NCBI GenBank assembly: GCA_946415365.1
Contig: CAMKSE010000021.1
Coordinates: 21,057 to 85,056 of the forward strand
Direction of reading: 5' to 3'
DNA from: an uncultured Prevotellaceae bacterium
Lineage (GTDB): Bacteria > Bacteroidota > Bacteroidia > Bacteroidales > Bacteroidaceae
Length of the DNA: 64,000 nucleotides
Within the stretch, counting starts at the first letter, position 1. Each line of letters starts with the position of its first letter. Below the pieces are notes generated by a model. It saw only the letters and a program-made list of their open reading frames with translations, was not told the origin of the DNA and did not search any database. Below are positions 61,924-64,000 of this stretch, one piece after another. Both the position numbers and the translations under genes were made by a program.

Positions 61924-61962
61924 ACATGCCCTCCACGATCCGTGGGGGGCGTGTTGTGTTTT
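61924..61962 (+). terminator. Rho-independent terminator after lipoprotein gene
   Basis: The segment CCCTCCACG-ATC-CGTGGGGGG pairs with a G-T or two, inside a longer ACATGCCC/GGGCGTGT stem, and is followed by GTTGTGTTTT. Confidence 0.7.
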
Positions 61963-62049
61963 AGAGGGGATATTACTGAAATAGTTCGAACAGCCAATAA
62001 ACTTTGTTAAAATCGAAGAGAGGATATATATCTTTAGATATATTTTTAG

Positions 62050-62057
62050 TACCTTTG
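62050..62057 (+). promoter_or_regulatory. -7 box of RND efflux operon
   Basis: TACCTTTG (TAnnTTTG) ends 79 bases before the adaptor ATG. No TTTG is found 19-21 bases upstream. Confidence 0.45.
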
Positions 62058-62136
62058 CACCTCGAAAACTGAAAGTAATACGGATGGTTTTCGCGTTTTA
62101 AGTGTTTAAACGTTTTAATATTGCAATATTTTAAGT

Positions 62137-63294
62137 ATGAAAAAGAAGATGTTATTGTTTGCTGCCGCTACAATGCTGTTGGCTTCGTGTGGTGGTGGCG
62201 GCGGTCGCCCGACTTTTGGCGACAATGAGTACCCGGTCGTGACGGTCGGAACGTCAAGTACCCAGATGCAGACCACCTACCCTGCTACTATCAAGGGCGT
62301 GCAGGACGTGCAGATCAGTCCGAAGGTACAGGGATTCATTACTCAGATCAACGTGAAGGAAGGTCAGACGGTAAGTGCCGGACAGGTGCTCTTCGTCCTC
62401 GACAATGTGACCTATCAGTCGCAGGTGCGTCAGTCACAGGCTCAGGTGAACACGGCACAGGCTTCGTGCAACACGGCGAAGCTGTCGTTTGAGAATGCCC
62501 AGAAACTGTATGAGAACAAGGTGATCGGCGACTTCGAACTGCAGTCGGCCACCAACTCCTATGAGAGTGCGAAGGCTGCCCTGGCGCTTGCTGAGGCTGG
62601 ACTGGCTTCTGCCAAGGAGATGCTGAGCTTCTGCTATGTGAAGAGCCCTGCCGCTGGCGTGGTGGGCACATTGCCTTATAAGAAAGGGGCGTTGGTGAAC
62701 ACCGCTTCGGTGCTGACCACCGTGTCGAACAACTCCTCGATGGAGGTCTATTTCTCACTGACGGAGAAGGATGCACTGAACATGACTCAGGCCTCGCTTG
62801 GCGAGATGCCTTCTGTCAAGCTTCAGTTGGCCGATGGTACGATTTACGGCCACGAGGGAAAAGTGTCGAAGATGAGTGGTGTGATTGATGCTGCCACGGG
62901 TTCCGTTCAGGTCATCGCCCTGTTCCCCAATCCTGACCGTATGCTCAAGAGCGGCGGGTCCGGCTCCATCATCATCCCGAAGAGCAACTCTTCGGCCATC
63001 GTCATCGCACAGAGTTGCGTGTCGGAGGTGCAGAACAAGAAGTTTGTCTACACGCTCGGCAAGGACAACAAGGTGAAGTACACTGAGATTAAGGTCGATC
63101 CGCAGAACGACGGCAACAACTACATCGTGACCGATGGTCTGAAGGTGGGTGACAAGTATGTGACCAATGGTATCACCAAACTGACTGACGGTATGGAGAT
63201 TGTTCCCATCACACCGGAGAAGTACCAGCAGAAGATCGACGACCAGGCCAAGGCCATGTCCGCTGGTGACATCGTCGGCGCAATGAAAAAGTAA
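62137..63294 (+). CDS. RND efflux periplasmic adaptor (AcrA/MexA family)
   Basis: A 385-residue lipoprotein (lipobox LLASC, Cys near 18) of the membrane-fusion family. The lipoyl half-motif VQISPKVQGFITQINVKEGQ is followed by a coiled-coil hairpin (QVNTAQASCNTAKLSFENAQ to ALALAEAGLASAKE), the second half-motif (CYVKSPAAGVVGTLPYKKGA) and beta-barrel domains (VEVYFSLTEKDALN-like, VIDAATGSVQVIALFPNPD). It links the inner-membrane RND pump to an outer-membrane channel. It is followed by the pump gene after 51 bases, which contain a 15-base tandem repeat. Confidence 0.93.
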   Translation: MKKKMLLFAAATMLLASCGGGGGRPTFGDNEYPVVTVGTSSTQMQTTYPATIKGVQDVQISPKVQGFITQINVKEGQTVSAGQVLFVLDNVTYQSQVRQSQAQVNTAQASCNTAKLSFENAQKLYENKVIGDFELQSATNSYESAKAALALAEAGLASAKEMLSFCYVKSPAAGVVGTLPYKKGALVNTASVLTTVSNNSSMEVYFSLTEKDALNMTQASLGEMPSVKLQLADGTIYGHEGKVSKMSGVIDAATGSVQVIALFPNPDRMLKSGGSGSIIIPKSNSSAIVIAQSCVSEVQNKKFVYTLGKDNKVKYTEIKVDPQNDGNNYIVTDGLKVGDKYVTNGITKLTDGMEIVPITPEKYQQKIDDQAKAMSAGDIVGAMKK

Positions 63295-63300
63295 AATTGT

Positions 63301-63341
63301 AAATCGTAAATCAGTAAATCGTAAATCAGTAAATCGTAAAT
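63301..63341 (+). repeat. 15-nt tandem repeat between adaptor and pump genes
   Basis: The unit AAATCGTAAATCAGT occurs twice in full (63301-63315, 63316-63330) and once partially (63331-63341), ending five bases before the pump ATG. Confidence 0.8.
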
Positions 63342-63345
63342 TATC

Positions 63346-64000
63346 ATGACTTTTACGAATTTCATCAAACGCCCGGTGCTCTCGACGGTGATCTCTATCC
63401 TCATCGTCCTGCTGGGTGTCATCGGATTGGTTTCACTGCCCATTGAGCAGTATCCGAATATTGCGCCGCCTACCGTTGCGGTATGGACCAGCTATCCGGG
63501 TGCTGATGCAGAGACCGTGAAGAACTCCGTCATTACACCGCTTGAAGAGAGTATCAACGGTGTGGAGGGTATGGATTATATATCCTCTACGGCTGGTGCT
63601 GGCTCGGCTCAGATCAGTGTGCTGTTCCGCCAGGGAATGAATGCCGATATGTGTGCCGTCAACGTGCAGAACCGCGTGCAGCAGGCACAGGCGCTGCTGC
63701 CCGCAGAGGTCACACGAATTGGCGTGACGGTGACGAAGCGTCAGACCTCACAGGTGCTGATGTTCACATTGACCTCTGACGGCCGTTACGACGATGAGTT
63801 CCTGACGAACTATAACAATATTAACATCGTGCCTGCCATCAAGCGTATCCAGGGCGTGGGTGACGTGCAGAGCCCGGGTCTGAAGACTTACTCTATGCGT
63901 ATCTGGCTGAAGCCCGACGTGATGAAGCAGTACAACCTGATGCCATCGGATATCAGCGCTGTGCTGGCAGAGCAGAACATCGAGGCCGCTCCGGGTTCGT
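63346..64000 (+). CDS. RND efflux pump inner-membrane protein (3' end outside window)
   Basis: The visible 218 residues are the N terminus of an AcrB/MexB-type pump. The first transmembrane helix is in FIKRPVLSTVISILIVLLG, followed by VSLPIEQYPNIAPPTVAVWT and SYPGADAETVKNSVITPLEE, conserved at the start of RND pumps. The porter-domain sequence MNADMCAVNVQNRVQQAQAL and KRIQGVGDVQSPGLKTYSMR is also typical. It would export drugs or other small molecules using the proton gradient. The gene continues beyond the window edge. ATG 63346 is five bases after the tandem repeat. Confidence 0.95.
   Translation, partial: MTFTNFIKRPVLSTVISILIVLLGVIGLVSLPIEQYPNIAPPTVAVWTSYPGADAETVKNSVITPLEESINGVEGMDYISSTAGAGSAQISVLFRQGMNADMCAVNVQNRVQQAQALLPAEVTRIGVTVTKRQTSQVLMFTLTSDGRYDDEFLTNYNNINIVPAIKRIQGVGDVQSPGLKTYSMRIWLKPDVMKQYNLMPSDISAVLAEQNIEAAPGS

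Overview
The window looks like a chromosome segment from a Bacteroidetes bacterium of the Prevotellaceae (Prevotella sensu lato, gut or rumen type). The evidence is two SusC/SusD pairs, a hybrid two-component sensor, type IX secretion genes (PorX, PorW and a substrate with a C-terminal sorting tail), promoters of the TTTG-N19/20-TAnnTTTG type, weak Shine-Dalgarno sequences, and gene orders familiar from Bacteroides and Prevotella. No rRNA, CRISPR array or integrase is visible.

Layout. 1-3.5 kb: right part of a mobilizable element (replication-type protein, DnaC-like ATPase, hairpin-rich oriT candidate, MobV relaxase). 3.5-5 kb: a scar of truncated and frameshifted genes next to the element. 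5-22.9 kb: a galactan utilisation locus, all on the minus strand: susC, susD, susE, GH53 endo-galactanase, galK, galE, a sugar nucleotidyltransferase, GH2 beta-galactosidase, GH43 and a hybrid two-component regulator. It covers the path from surface capture of galactan to galactose phosphorylation and UDP-sugar formation, but has no visible galT. 23-25 kb: an AlbA_2/Schlafen-type ATP-binding protein and tRNA-Lys. 25.2-27.5 kb: tdk, rsmI and a Cbp1-like lipoprotein. 27.5-34.7 kb: a second SusC/SusD locus ending in an Fn3-like lipoprotein and a C10 cysteine protease with a type IX sorting tail, suggesting capture of protein or peptides.

35-64 kb is mostly core genome: tadA, birA, pyrH, DUF4834, pssA, psd, dnaE, trxA (behind a sigma-54-like promoter), tsaE, porX, porW, aroA, tRNA-Pro, folE, a SPOR protein, a membrane-protein/TpiA fusion, a DUF1599 protein, an acyltransferase, a CCA-adding-type enzyme, an ABCG-like exporter, and the start of an RND efflux operon that leaves the window.

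The most unusual signals are these: the same 9-nt repeat, encoding Ser-Glu/Asp-Asn-type linkers, in three unrelated genes (dnaE, porW, tpiA fusion); the tpiA fusion itself; a perfect sigma-54 site upstream of trxA; a perfect 27-bp inverted repeat between convergent operons; and core promoters so close to start codons that the mRNAs may be leaderless. All functional calls come from reading the sequence and from knowledge of the families; no database search was run.
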